DNA of 64,000 nt, taken from positions 186,001-250,000 of the forward strand of contig NZ_CANKZA010000001.1 in the NCBI RefSeq assembly GCF_947488465.1, written 5' to 3'. The notes below the pieces were generated by a model that searched no databases, was not told the DNA's origin, and saw only the letters and a program-made list of their open reading frames with translations. The position numbers and the translations under genes are program-made. The DNA comes from an uncultured Microbacterium sp. (lineage in GTDB: Bacteria > Actinomycetota > Actinomycetes > Actinomycetales > Microbacteriaceae). Positions 19,319 to 27,653 of the stretch are shown one piece after another. Every line of letters begins with the position of its first letter. Positions within the stretch are counted from its first letter, which is position 1.

Positions 19319-19331
19319 TACAATTGAGGAG
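19319..19331 (+). promoter_or_regulatory. Leaderless-type promoter (-10 TACAAT)
   Basis: TACAAT at 19319-19324, six bases (TGAGGA), then the GTG of ispH at 19331. It is the most AT-rich stretch in the 57-base gap between xseA and ispH. Confidence 0.5.
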
Positions 19332-20389
19332 TGAGCTCACCCACCGTCCGACTTCCGTTGCCGCACATTCCCGGCCCGCGTGGACGGCTTCAGGATAACC
19401 CGGTCCCCGGACACAAGAAGGTTCTCCTGGCCTCGCCACGCGGCTACTGCGCCGGTGTCGACCGCGCCGTGATCGCTGTCGAGAAGGCGCTCGAGCGCTA
19501 CGGCGCCCCCGTGTATGTGCGGAAGCAAATCGTGCACAACATCCACGTGGTGACCGAACTCGAGTCGAAGGGTGCGATCTTCGTCGAAGAAGTCGATGAG
19601 GTCCCCGAGGGCTCGCACGTGGTCTTCAGCGCGCACGGTGTCTCGCCGGCCGTCGTGAACGAAGCCGCCGACCGCGGGCTGCAGGCCATCGATGCCACCT
19701 GCCCCCTCGTGACGAAGGTGCACCGCGAGGCGGTGCGCTTCGCCCGCGACGACTTCGAGATCCTGCTGATCGGCCACGAAGGACACGAAGAGGTCGAGGG
19801 AACTGCCGGTGAAGCTCCCGACCACGTCACGATCGTCGGGTCACCTGAAGAGGCGGACACCGTCGAGGTGCGCGACCCGTCGCGAGTCGTCTGGCTGTCG
19901 CAGACGACCCTCTCCGTCGACGAGACGATGGAGACCGTGCGGCGCCTCCGCACCCGCTTCCCCGACCTGCAGGATCCGCCGTCCGACGACATCTGCTACG
20001 CGACGCAGAACCGGCAGGTGGCGATCAAGAAGGTCGCCAAGGGGGCGGACCTCGTGATCGTCGTCGGATCCGCCAACTCCTCCAACAGCGTGCGGCTCGT
20101 CGAGGTCGCGCTCGAGTACGGCGCGAAAGCGTCGTACCGGGTCGACTACGCCCACGAGATCGAGCAGGCCTGGCTCGACGGCGTCGAGACCGTCGGCGTC
20201 ACTTCCGGCGCGTCGGTGCCGGAGATCCTCGTGCAGGAAGTGCTGTCCGAACTCGCCGGCGCCGGGTACGGCGATGTCGAGCAGGTGCGTACCGCCGAGG
20301 AAGACCTCATCTTCTCGCTCCCCAAGGAGCTGCGTCAGGATGCCGGCGGACGCCGCGACGAGCGCGCCTTGGGTGGGCGTCGCTCGTGA
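19331..20389 (+). CDS. ispH: 4-hydroxy-3-methylbut-2-enyl diphosphate reductase
   Basis: 352 residues. Last step of the MEP pathway, making IPP and DMAPP with a 4Fe-4S cluster. Cluster cysteines: C40 in [12 protein letters not shown], a second in [11 protein letters not shown] and a third in [11 protein letters not shown]. Substrate loop [12 protein letters not shown] is present. It has a 30-residue N-terminal extension before [12 protein letters not shown]. Its stop overlaps the GTG of the DUF6264 gene. Confidence 0.95.
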   Translation: MSSPTVRLPLPHIPGPRGRLQDNPVPGHKKVLLASPRGYCAGVDRAVIAVEKALERYGAPVYVRKQIVHNIHVVTELESKGAIFVEEVDEVPEGSHVVFSAHGVSPAVVNEAADRGLQAIDATCPLVTKVHREAVRFARDDFEILLIGHEGHEEVEGTAGEAPDHVTIVGSPEEADTVEVRDPSRVVWLSQTTLSVDETMETVRRLRTRFPDLQDPPSDDICYATQNRQVAIKKVAKGADLVIVVGSANSSNSVRLVEVALEYGAKASYRVDYAHEIEQAWLDGVETVGVTSGASVPEILVQEVLSELAGAGYGDVEQVRTAEEDLIFSLPKELRQDAGGRRDERALGGRRS

Positions 20390-20934
20390 CCACCCCGGCG
20401 GGTGCTGAGCCCGACCCGCGGCCCCGCCCGCAGTACGGCGAGTACGCGACGCCCGAGCAGCAGCGCGCGAGCATCCGCGAGCCCGTGCGGGAGAGCCCGG
20501 CGGTCGTGTCGGCGCCGACCCTTCCTGCCGTCCGGCCGGCCGCCCCGCCCGTGCGCGCCCCGCGCACGGTGGATCGCATCGTGACGGTGATGCTCCTCGT
20601 CTTCGGGCTGGTCAACGTCGCGACCTCGGTGCCGGCGCTGCTGGACTACGAGGGCTACGTCGACACGTTCCTCCGGGCGCTCGGCGCCGACGGTGCGCTC
20701 GCAGATCCCGACTCCGGGGCCGCGTGGGGCATCGCCGCGGCGATCGTGCTCGTCGTCGGGCTCGTCGCGGCAGCCATGCTCTCGCGGGGGAGCCTGCGCC
20801 GTGGACGCATCACCTTCTGGATTCCGCTGGTCGCCGGTGTGGTGGTGAACCTCGTCGCGTCGTTCCTCGCGATCGTCCCGATCGTGAACGATGCGACGCT
20901 CTGGGCAAGCATCCAGTCTTCGCTTCTCGGCTGA
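20386..20934 (+). CDS. DUF6264 family membrane protein
   Basis: 182 residues. A Pro/Arg-rich cytoplasmic N-terminus with [14 protein letters not shown], which I recognise from DUF6264 proteins of Microbacteriaceae, then about four membrane helices ([19 protein letters not shown] onward). Coupled to ispH by a GTGA overlap. No enzyme motif seen. Function unknown. Confidence 0.7.
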   Translation: MTTPAGAEPDPRPRPQYGEYATPEQQRASIREPVRESPAVVSAPTLPAVRPAAPPVRAPRTVDRIVTVMLLVFGLVNVATSVPALLDYEGYVDTFLRALGADGALADPDSGAAWGIAAAIVLVVGLVAAAMLSRGSLRRGRITFWIPLVAGVVVNLVASFLAIVPIVNDATLWASIQSSLLG

Positions 20935-20967
20935 GCCCCGCTGCCGCATCGGGGTGACGCCCGCACG

Positions 20968-21005
20968 CGACGAACGCCCCGACCCGAAGATCGAGGCGTT
21001 CGTCG
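20968..21005. terminator. Bidirectional terminator
   Basis: CGACGAACGCC and GGCGTTCGTCG form a perfect 11-pair stem around a 16-base loop, between the convergent DUF6264 and fbaA genes. Confidence 0.65.
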
Positions 21006-21015
21006 GTGACCGGGG

Positions 21016-22047
21016 TCAGGCGCTGATCGAGTGACCCGCCGAACCGAGCTGCTGCGTCGCCTCGACGACGCGGGCAGCCATGGCCGACTCGGCGATCTTG
21101 CCCCAGGCGCGCGGGTCGTAGGCCTTCTTGTTGCCCACCTCGCCGTCGACCTTGAGCACGCCGTCGTAGTTCTGGAACATGAAGCCGGCGACCGAACGCG
21201 TGAAGGCGTACTGCGTGTCGGTGTCGATGTTCATCTTGATGACGCCGTTGGCGACCGCCGTGGCGATCTCTTCCGGGGTCGAGCCGCTGCCGCCGTGGAA
21301 GACGAGGTCGAGGGGCTTGGCGGCCGTCCCGAACTTCTCGGCGATGCCGGCCTGGATCTCGCCGAGCAGTTCGGGACGCAGCTTCACGCCGCCCGGCTTG
21401 TAGACGCCGTGCACGTTGCCGAACGTCAGAGCCGCGATGTAGCGGCCCTGCTCGCCGAGGCCGAGAGCGTCGACGAACTTCGACACGTCGGCGGTCGTCG
21501 TGTAGAGCGCATCGTTGGAACCTTCGTGTGCCACGCCGTCCTCTTCGCCACCGACGACGCCGATTTCGACCTCAAGGATCGCGTTGATCGCCTTCATGCG
21601 GGGGAGGAGGTCCTTCGCGATCGCGATGTTCTCGTCGAGCGTGACGGCCGAGCCATCCCACATGTGCGACTGGAAGAGCGGGTTGCGGCCGGCCTTGACC
21701 TCTTCTTCGGAGGCGGCGATCAGCGGCAGGACGAAGTCGTCGAGGGCGGGCTTGGGGCAGTGGTCGGTGTGGAGGGCGACCGTGATCGGGTAGTTCTTGG
21801 CGACCTCGGTCGCGAACTTCGCGAAGGCGATCGCGCCGGACGCGCGGCCCTTCACGGTGTGGCCGGCGAAGTAATCCGCACCGCCGGTGGTGACCTGGAT
21901 GATGCCGTCGGATCCGGCCTCGGTCAGTCCCTGCAGGACGGCGTTGATCGACTGCGAGCTGGCGGCGTTGATCGCGGGGAAGGCGTACCCACCGGTCTTC
22001 GCGCGGTCCAGCATTTCGGCGTACTGCTCGGGGGTTGCGACGGGCAT
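21016..22047 (-). CDS. fbaA: Class II fructose-bisphosphate aldolase
   Basis: 343 residues from ATG 22047, which has AAGGAG seven bases upstream. Zinc-dependent aldolase of glycolysis/gluconeogenesis: VALHTDHCPK holds a zinc-ligand histidine and catalytic Asp, EVEIGVVGGEEDG the second metal site, and LVFHGGSGSTPEEI the phosphate loop with another histidine. Divergent from glpX, whose product acts on the aldolase product in gluconeogenesis. Confidence 0.95.
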   Translation of the reverse strand: MPVATPEQYAEMLDRAKTGGYAFPAINAASSQSINAVLQGLTEAGSDGIIQVTTGGADYFAGHTVKGRASGAIAFAKFATEVAKNYPITVALHTDHCPKPALDDFVLPLIAASEEEVKAGRNPLFQSHMWDGSAVTLDENIAIAKDLLPRMKAINAILEVEIGVVGGEEDGVAHEGSNDALYTTTADVSKFVDALGLGEQGRYIAALTFGNVHGVYKPGGVKLRPELLGEIQAGIAEKFGTAAKPLDLVFHGGSGSTPEEIATAVANGVIKMNIDTDTQYAFTRSVAGFMFQNYDGVLKVDGEVGNKKAYDPRAWGKIAESAMAARVVEATQQLGSAGHSISA

Positions 22048-22093
22048 GTCTGCTCCTTGAGGTCTGCTCAGGTCGGCGGTGTTTCCATCGGTC

Positions 22094-22099
22094 AGCCTA
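22094..22099 (-). promoter_or_regulatory. Candidate -10 box of fbaA
   Basis: TAGGCT read on the minus strand about 47 bases before the fbaA ATG, giving a leader of roughly 40 bases that contains the AAGGAG ribosome site. Confidence 0.4.
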
Positions 22100-22223
22100 G
22101 CGAAGGCGGCGCCGCCTCGGCGATGAGGGAGCCGGACCAAATCCCGCTTACCCCGGACGCAAGAATCTCGATTCCTTCACGAGCGGATGCCGGAAATCCC
22201 GGCGGCAGGCCGCCTCAGCGATC

Positions 22224-22236
22224 TAGGCTGTGGCCA
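22224..22236 (+). promoter_or_regulatory. Leaderless-type promoter of glpX (-10 TAGGCT)
   Basis: TAGGCT at 22224-22229, six bases, then ATG at 22236. This hexamer argues against the in-frame GTG at 22230 as the start. Confidence 0.6.
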
Positions 22237-23228
22237 TGGTGAGCCTGACCGCGGACATGAGTCCCCTGCATCCCGACCGCAACCTCGCACTGGAACTCGT
22301 GCGTGCGACCGAGGCCGCAGCCATCCGCTCTGTGCCGTTCATCGGCCGAGGCGCGAAGGAACTCGCCGACGGCGCGGCGGTCGACGCCATGCGAGCCTTC
22401 CTCACGACCGTGAACTTCGACGGGGTCATCGTGATCGGAGAGGGCGAGAAGGACAACGCGCCCATGCTGTACAACGGGGAGCACGTGGGAACCGGCCGCG
22501 GCCCGCAGTGTGACATCGCCGTCGACCCGATCGACGGGACCACGCTGACGGCAGAGGGACGCAACAATGCCCTGTCGGTGCTGGCCGTGGCGGACCGCGG
22601 CGCGATGCTCGATGCATCGTCCGTGTTCTACATGGACAAGATCGTGACGGGTCCGGCCGGTGTCGGCGTCGTCGACATCCGCCTCCCCGTGGGCGAGAAC
22701 ATTCGCCGGCTGGCGAAGGCGCTCGACAAGCCGATCGACGAGCTCGTCGTGTCGGTGCTCAATCGGCCGCGGCACGCGCAGCTGATCGACGACATCCGTG
22801 CCGCCGGTGCCGGCACCCGACTGATGAGTGACGGCGATGTGGCCGGTGGCATCAACGCGGCCCGCTACAACGCCCGCACCGACATGTGCATCGGGATCGG
22901 CGGGAGCCCGGAGGGTGTCGCCACAACGTGCGCGATCAAGGCGCTCGGCGGGCACATCCAGGGACGGCTCTGGGCGCGCGACGACGAAGAGAAGCAGAAG
23001 GGCATCGACGCGGGGCTGCGCCTCGATGACTACGTGTACGAGGCGGACGAGCTCGTCAAGGGCACGAACACGATCTTCGTCGCGACCGGTGTGACCAACG
23101 GTGAACTGGTCAGCGGCGTGCGCCGCTCCGGCCCGGACTACATCATCACGGAGAGCGTCGTGCTGCGCGGCGCGTCGGGCACCCTCCGTCGCATCACCTC
23201 GGAACACCTCGCCTCCAAGTGGCTCTGA
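22236..23228 (+). CDS. glpX: Class II fructose-1,6-bisphosphatase
   Basis: 330 residues. It hydrolyses fructose-1,6-bisphosphate to fructose-6-phosphate in gluconeogenesis. GEGEKDNAPMLYNGE and CDIAVDPIDGTTL carry the metal-binding acidic residues of the GlpX/lithium-sensitive phosphatase fold. GIGGSPEGVATTCAIKALGG is the sugar-phosphate region. Start set by the leaderless promoter. Actinobacteria usually depend on this enzyme as the only FBPase. Confidence 0.95.
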   Translation: MVSLTADMSPLHPDRNLALELVRATEAAAIRSVPFIGRGAKELADGAAVDAMRAFLTTVNFDGVIVIGEGEKDNAPMLYNGEHVGTGRGPQCDIAVDPIDGTTLTAEGRNNALSVLAVADRGAMLDASSVFYMDKIVTGPAGVGVVDIRLPVGENIRRLAKALDKPIDELVVSVLNRPRHAQLIDDIRAAGAGTRLMSDGDVAGGINAARYNARTDMCIGIGGSPEGVATTCAIKALGGHIQGRLWARDDEEKQKGIDAGLRLDDYVYEADELVKGTNTIFVATGVTNGELVSGVRRSGPDYIITESVVLRGASGTLRRITSEHLASKWL

Positions 23229-23428
23229 CCCCCTCCTGAGACGTCGGTCCTCGCCGCCCTCGCGCGCTCACCACGTCTCGCGGCCAGAACGCGGGCTGCG
23301 GGACTCGCGGCGCGGGCGGGCCGATCCGGCGGCGCGCGGCGGCACTCAGGACACGGACGGTTCTGTCTGGCAGACTGTCACCGGTGTCATCGGAGACACG
23401 TTGGTCGTCCACACACTCCGGGGGTCAC

Positions 23429-23617
23429 ATGTCCACTGCTTCGAATAATCCGCGTACCGGTCAGATCGCGGTGCCGCTCGACCCCGCGCGCCGACCCGAC
23501 GTGCTGTTGCGTCGACGTGCGCCCGAGGGGCACCAAGTCAGCGCGTGGTGGATGATCGGCGCATTCGTGTTCGTGTCGCTCTCGGTCGTCGGGCTCCTCA
23601 ACTTCTTCCCCGGCTGA
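23429..23617 (+). CDS. Small single-span membrane protein, hypothetical
   Basis: 62 residues from ATG 23429, preceded by GGGGG. A polar N-terminus with RRPDVLLRRRAPEGH precedes one C-terminal membrane helix (WWMIGAFVFVSLSVVGLL) ending NFFPG. Positively charged residues before the helix predict N-in topology. The 3' end overlaps the end of convergent rmuC by 20 bases. A CAGACT hexamer near 23371 could be its -10 box. No family recognised; coding nature supported by the clean helix. Confidence 0.6.
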   Translation: MSTASNNPRTGQIAVPLDPARRPDVLLRRRAPEGHQVSAWWMIGAFVFVSLSVVGLLNFFPG

Positions 23618-24908
23618 GCCGCTCGCCGGAGTCGGCCTCGACGCCTGTCTCGTCGAGCCGTGTGCGCATCTCGCCGAGGTCCGCGGTGACCGGTGTGAGC
23701 TCATCAGCGGTGAGCCGACGTGTTGCCGTATCGACCCGCGCCGGTGCGGCAACGGTGTCGAGCTTTGTGTCATCGATGCCGGGGAATTTCCGCGCGGTGA
23801 CGAGCACCCGACTTTCCAGCGAACCGGCGAAGCGGTTGTAGCTGTCGACCGTGCGTTCGATGGCGCGGCGCAGATCGTCGGCGTGGCCCGCGAGACTGCC
23901 GAGGCGCTGGTACAACTCAGTGCCCAGCGCGAACAGTGTGCGCGCCTCGTCAGACACATCCTGCTGCGTCCAGGTGTACGCCACCGTCTTGAGCACGGCC
24001 CACAGGTTGACGGGGGAGGCGAGGGCGACCCGCCGACCGAAGGCATAGTCAAGAAGGGCGGGATCTTCCTCGAGTGCGGCGGCCAGGAGCGACTCGCTCG
24101 GAATGAAGCAGACGACGAATTCGGGGCTCGACGAAAGCCCCGCCCAGTACGCCTTCTTCGCGAGGGCGTCGACGTGTGCGCGGACGGCCTTCACATGCTG
24201 CGCGAGCAGGGCCTTCCGGCGTGCGCCTTCCGCGCCCGTCGCGGTCAGCGGGATCGCGCTAGCTTCGAGATACGCATTCAGCGGCACCTTCGCGTCGACG
24301 GCGAGTGCCTTGTCTCCCGGGAGACGGACGACGAGGTCGGGGCGGCCGACGCCGGCATCCGACCCGATCGTTGTTTGCGTCTCGAAGTCCACGAAGCGGG
24401 TCAGCCCGGCCGATTCGACGATGCGGCGAAGCTGGGTTTCGCCCCAGACGCCGCGTGCGGAGGTGGAGCGCAGAGCTCCGGCCAGTGATTCGGTTGTCGT
24501 CCGCAGAGCTTCGTCGGACTCCTGCGCACGGCGCAACTGTTCGGCGAGAGAACCGAACTGTTCACGGCGCTCCCGCTCGAGCTCGTCGACCTTGCCCTGC
24601 ATGGCCTGCAGGCTCTCTTGAACGGGAGCCAGGGCGCGCAGCACCTGCTGCTCGCGTCGCTCGCGTTCATCTCTCGCCGCGCTGTCGGCCCGCGCCTGCG
24701 TGCCCAGCTCGCGTGTGAGTTCCCTCTGCTGGTCGAGCTGTTCGCCGAGCGCGGCTGCTCCGGCCTCCGCCGCAGCGACGCGGGACAGGAGACTCGCGCT
24801 CTCACGGGCGGCGCGCTCCGCAACACGCGCTCCGCCGGCGAACCACCCGGCGAGGAGACCCGCGAACAGGCTGGCGACGATGAGGGCGGTGACGATGGCG
24901 GCATCCAT
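23598..24908 (-). CDS. rmuC: DNA recombination protein RmuC
   Basis: 436 residues. N-terminal membrane anchor (IVTALIVASLFAGLLAGWF), a long coiled coil (about 35-140) and a C-terminal endonuclease-like RmuC domain with RGVWGETQLRRIVESAGL, GRPDLVVRLPGDKALAVDAKVPL and SPEFVVCFIPSESLL. DAK looks like the PD-(D/E)XK core. RmuC limits recombination at inverted repeats. Start at ATG 24908 because the anchor helix begins there. Downstream of the exonuclease gene by 38 bases. Confidence 0.92.
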   Translation of the reverse strand: MDAAIVTALIVASLFAGLLAGWFAGGARVAERAARESASLLSRVAAAEAGAAALGEQLDQQRELTRELGTQARADSAARDERERREQQVLRALAPVQESLQAMQGKVDELERERREQFGSLAEQLRRAQESDEALRTTTESLAGALRSTSARGVWGETQLRRIVESAGLTRFVDFETQTTIGSDAGVGRPDLVVRLPGDKALAVDAKVPLNAYLEASAIPLTATGAEGARRKALLAQHVKAVRAHVDALAKKAYWAGLSSSPEFVVCFIPSESLLAAALEEDPALLDYAFGRRVALASPVNLWAVLKTVAYTWTQQDVSDEARTLFALGTELYQRLGSLAGHADDLRRAIERTVDSYNRFAGSLESRVLVTARKFPGIDDTKLDTVAAPARVDTATRRLTADELTPVTADLGEMRTRLDETGVEADSGERLSRGRS

Positions 24909-24946
24909 GTGCTCAGCATGCCCCGAGCCGCCGACATCGGCGGGAT

Positions 24947-25543
24947 TCAGCGCGTGGCGAGAGGTGTGGAGGTCGGCGGTGTCAGCTGTGGCACGCGCAC
25001 ACCGAGCAGCATCGCGAGCTCGACCACATCTTGTGCTCCAGCCCGCTGAGCGGCGTCGATCATGATGTGCGCGCATGCGAGCGCATCGGCTGCCGCATCG
25101 TGGTGGGCGAAATCGAGGAACCCGGCCGCGGCGGCGACGAACGGCAGCCGATAAGACGGCAAATCGTAGGTCTTGCGTGAGATCTGCAGGCTGCACACGT
25201 AGCGATAAGGCGGACAGACATCCCGCGTTGCTTCGCACGCGCGGCGCAACACCGACATGTCGAACCCGGCGTTGTGAGCGACCACGACATCGTCACCGAT
25301 GAAGGCGGTGAGTGCCGCCAACTGGTCGGACCATCCGGGCGCGCCGGCGACATCCTCGGCGCGGATCCCGTGAATGCTGGTGTTCAGCTCGAAGAAGCGC
25401 TCATGCCCGACCGGCGGCTGGATCAGCCATCCTGCCGTCGCCACGACGCGACCGTCTCTGACCCGGGTGAGTCCCACCGCGCAGGCCGAGGCGCTCGAGG
25501 AATTCGCCGTTTCGAAGTCGATGGCGGTGAAGTCCAGGGGCAC
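24947..25543 (-). CDS. DnaQ-like 3'-5' exonuclease (DEDDh)
   Basis: 198 residues. Exo I DFTAIDFETANSS gives the first Asp and Glu, Exo II VVAHNAGFDMSVLRR the next Asp, and Exo III HHDAAADALACA the His and last Asp. It resembles DNA polymerase III epsilon-type exonucleases without a polymerase-binding tail. GTG 25543 has GGAG five bases upstream; the frame stays open further but runs into the ychF promoter. Probably co-transcribed with rmuC. Confidence 0.9.
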   Translation of the reverse strand: MPLDFTAIDFETANSSSASACAVGLTRVRDGRVVATAGWLIQPPVGHERFFELNTSIHGIRAEDVAGAPGWSDQLAALTAFIGDDVVVAHNAGFDMSVLRRACEATRDVCPPYRYVCSLQISRKTYDLPSYRLPFVAAAAGFLDFAHHDAAADALACAHIMIDAAQRAGAQDVVELAMLLGVRVPQLTPPTSTPLATR

Positions 25544-25614
25544 GTCTCCACCCTCGCGCGGGCGTCCGACATCGGTGGGACGCCACGCCGCCCGGCGACG
25601 ACCCGGCCGCCGCG

Positions 25615-25629
25615 TAGACTGACATCCCG
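25615..25629 (+). promoter_or_regulatory. Near-leaderless promoter of ychF (-10 TAGACT)
   Basis: TAGACT at 25615-25620 lies eight bases before GTG 25629. Confidence 0.45.
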
Positions 25630-26702
25630 TGGCTCTTACCATCGGAATCGTCGGTCTCCCCAACGTCGGCAAGTCGACGCTCTTCAACGCTCTCACCAAG
25701 AACGACGTGCTCGCGGCGAACTACCCGTTCGCGACGATCGAGCCCAACGTCGGCGTCGTGAACCTGCCTGACCCGAGGCTCGGGAAGCTCGCCGAGATCT
25801 TCCACTCCGAGCGGATCCTGCCGGCGGCCGTATCGTTCGTCGATATCGCGGGCATCGTCCGCGGCGCGAGCGAAGGGGAGGGGCTCGGCAACAAGTTCCT
25901 CGCCAACATCCGCGAGGCCGACGCGATCGCGCAGGTCGTGCGTGGATTCGCCGACGGTGACGTCGTGCACGTCGATGGTGCGGTCAACCCGCAGAACGAC
26001 ATGGAGACGATCAACGCCGAGCTCCAGCTCGCGGACCTCGAGACGCTCGAGAAGGCGATCACCCGGTACGAGAAGGAAGTCAAGGGACGCAAGCTCGACC
26101 CGGTGGTCCTTGAGACGGCGGTCGCCGCCCGCGACGCGCTGCAGCGCGGTGAGCTCCTGTCGGCGTCCAAGATCGACCTCGCCCCTATCCGTGAACTCGG
26201 GTTGCTGACCGCGAAGCCCTTCATCTTCGTCTTCAACGTCGACGAGACGGTCCTGACGGATGCCGCCCGCACCGCCGAGCTCGCCGCCTTGGTCGCGCCG
26301 GCGAAAGCGGTCTTCCTCGACGCGAAGATCGAGTCGGAGCTCATTGACCTCGATCCGGAGGATGCCGCTGAGCTCCTGGCATCCACGGGCCAGACCGAAT
26401 CGGGACTCGACCAGCTCGCCCGTATCGGGTTCGACACTCTGGGCCTCCAGACCTACCTCACGGCGGGTCCGAAGGAAGCGCGGGCCTGGACGATCGGCAA
26501 AGGCTGGAAGGCTCCCGCGGCAGCCGGTGTCATCCACACCGACTTCGAAAAGGGCTTCATCAAGGCGGAGGTCATCAGCTTCGACGACCTCGTCGCAACC
26601 GGATCGGTCGCCGAAGCGCGCGCGAAAGGCAAGGCGCGCCTGGAGGGCAAGGACTACGTCATGCAGGATGGCGACGTGGTGGAGTTCCGGTTCAACGTCT
26701 GA
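25629..26702 (+). CDS. ychF: Redox-responsive P-loop ATPase YchF
   Basis: 357 residues, normal length. OBG-family G domain with Walker A GLPNVGKST and DIAGIVRGASEGEGLGNKF. The specificity loop is FVFNVDE rather than NKxD, which is why YchF/Ola1 proteins prefer ATP. A coiled-coil insertion (about 130-190) and the C-terminal TGS domain (HTDFEKGFIKAEVISFDDL, ending in GDVVEFRFNV) are present. Ribosome-associated, linked to stress responses. Confidence 0.96.
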   Translation: MALTIGIVGLPNVGKSTLFNALTKNDVLAANYPFATIEPNVGVVNLPDPRLGKLAEIFHSERILPAAVSFVDIAGIVRGASEGEGLGNKFLANIREADAIAQVVRGFADGDVVHVDGAVNPQNDMETINAELQLADLETLEKAITRYEKEVKGRKLDPVVLETAVAARDALQRGELLSASKIDLAPIRELGLLTAKPFIFVFNVDETVLTDAARTAELAALVAPAKAVFLDAKIESELIDLDPEDAAELLASTGQTESGLDQLARIGFDTLGLQTYLTAGPKEARAWTIGKGWKAPAAAGVIHTDFEKGFIKAEVISFDDLVATGSVAEARAKGKARLEGKDYVMQDGDVVEFRFNV

Positions 26703-26752
26703 GTCCGGGGGAGGCCCTGATCGAGCGCGAAAAGGGGCATACAAGCGCTCCG

Positions 26753-27466
26753 TTAGGGTCTGGTTGCTGAAGTCCGCTGATCAGTGGGGAGCGGCGCGGG
26801 GGATGCGGCCGGAAAAAGCAGTCGCACCAGCATCCAGCCCAGCGCGCCGCCGATGAGCTGCGCGGCGATGTACGGCAGGACGGATGCCGGCGCGATGCCA
26901 GCGAAGGTATCGGTGAAGGCGCGCCCGATCGTGATAGCGGGGTTGGCGAAGCTCGTCGATGACGTGAAGAAGTAGGCCGCGCCGATGTAGGCGCCGACTG
27001 CGGGTCCGGCGAGGTAGGAGCGATCGGTGCGCACGAGCGCGAAGATCAGCAGAACGAGGCCGGCAGTGGCGACGACCTCCGCGAGAAGGTGCGGCGCTGA
27101 GGCGCGGTCGGTAGTGCTCCACGCGATGGCAGGAGCTGCGAACATCAGGTTCGCGAGGACGGTTCCCCCGATGCAGCCGAGGATCTGGGACGGGATGTAT
27201 GCCGCGGTGAGCGGTACGCCCTTGCGATGCAGTGCGGCATCCACGAGGGAGACCACCGGGTTGAAATGCGCGCCGGAGACGGTCTGAAACAGCACGATGA
27301 GCACCGCCAATCCGAGCGCCGTGGCGAAGGCGTTCTCGAAAAGCTGGAGGCCGATGTCCGACGGGGAGAGGTTCTGCGCGGCGATGCCGGAGCCGACGAC
27401 GACGGCGGCCAAGAGTGCGCTGCCCAGAAACTCGCCGGTGAGGGCGCGAGCTGTGTCTGCGTTCAT
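26753..27466 (-). CDS. aqpS: Aquaporin/aquaglyceroporin in arsenic locus (AqpS-like)
   Basis: 237 residues with six membrane helices. First half-helix motif is GAHFNPVVS (NPV at 69-71, in place of NPA), second is SFANPAITIGRAF (NPA at 175-177) with the selectivity-filter Arg after it. It is divergent from the ArsR-ArsC fusion and no Acr3 or ArsB gene is in the locus. In Sinorhizobium meliloti an aquaporin (AqpS) takes the place of the pump and lets arsenite, formed inside by ArsC, flow out down its gradient. By context I infer the same role. Upstream AT-rich palindrome at 27545-27568. A general glycerol or water channel remains possible. Confidence 0.85.
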   Translation of the reverse strand: MNADTARALTGEFLGSALLAAVVVGSGIAAQNLSPSDIGLQLFENAFATALGLAVLIVLFQTVSGAHFNPVVSLVDAALHRKGVPLTAAYIPSQILGCIGGTVLANLMFAAPAIAWSTTDRASAPHLLAEVVATAGLVLLIFALVRTDRSYLAGPAVGAYIGAAYFFTSSTSFANPAITIGRAFTDTFAGIAPASVLPYIAAQLIGGALGWMLVRLLFPAASPAPLPTDQRTSATRP

Positions 27467-27544
27467 GAGGCGGTCGGCCGCCAGTGCGGAAGCCGGGCGT
27501 CATCCGTGCCCACAGAAACCAGGATCAGGTCGGGAGTCGTCCGC

Positions 27545-27568
27545 ATATATAGATGCTACTCGATATAT
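27545..27568. promoter_or_regulatory. AT-rich palindrome, candidate operator of the aquaporin gene
   Basis: ATATATAGA, six bases, TCGATATAT: a 9-6-9 inverted repeat with one mismatch per arm, about 80 bases before the aquaporin ATG. It resembles ArsR/SmtB-type operators and contains the only TATAT-like -10 sequence for the minus strand here. Confidence 0.5.
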
Positions 27569-27637
27569 CCCGCACGCCTGGTGTTGCACTCCATCCGTGC
27601 GGGGAAGCCGTATCGCCCGTCGCGTCACCGCGAATGA

Positions 27638-27653
27638 ATAGACTTGGGTCTAT
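27638..27653. promoter_or_regulatory. ArsR operator overlapping a leaderless promoter
   Basis: ATAGAC-TTGG-GTCTAT is a perfect 6-4-6 palindrome. Its left arm contains the -10 box TAGACT (27639-27644) and its right arm runs into the ATG at 27652, so bound repressor would cover both. The same palindrome type recurs at 28564. Confidence 0.65.

Noticed and set aside
22230..22235. GTG 22230 as start of glpX
   Set aside because: It directly follows the -10 hexamer TAGGCT; transcription should start at about 22236, the ATG.
27553..27651. Earlier ATG starts (27553, 27634) for the ArsR-ArsC fusion
   Set aside because: 27553 falls inside the AT-rich palindrome and 27634 before the -10 box TAGACT. Neither would be on the transcript; the ArsR fold begins right after 27652.
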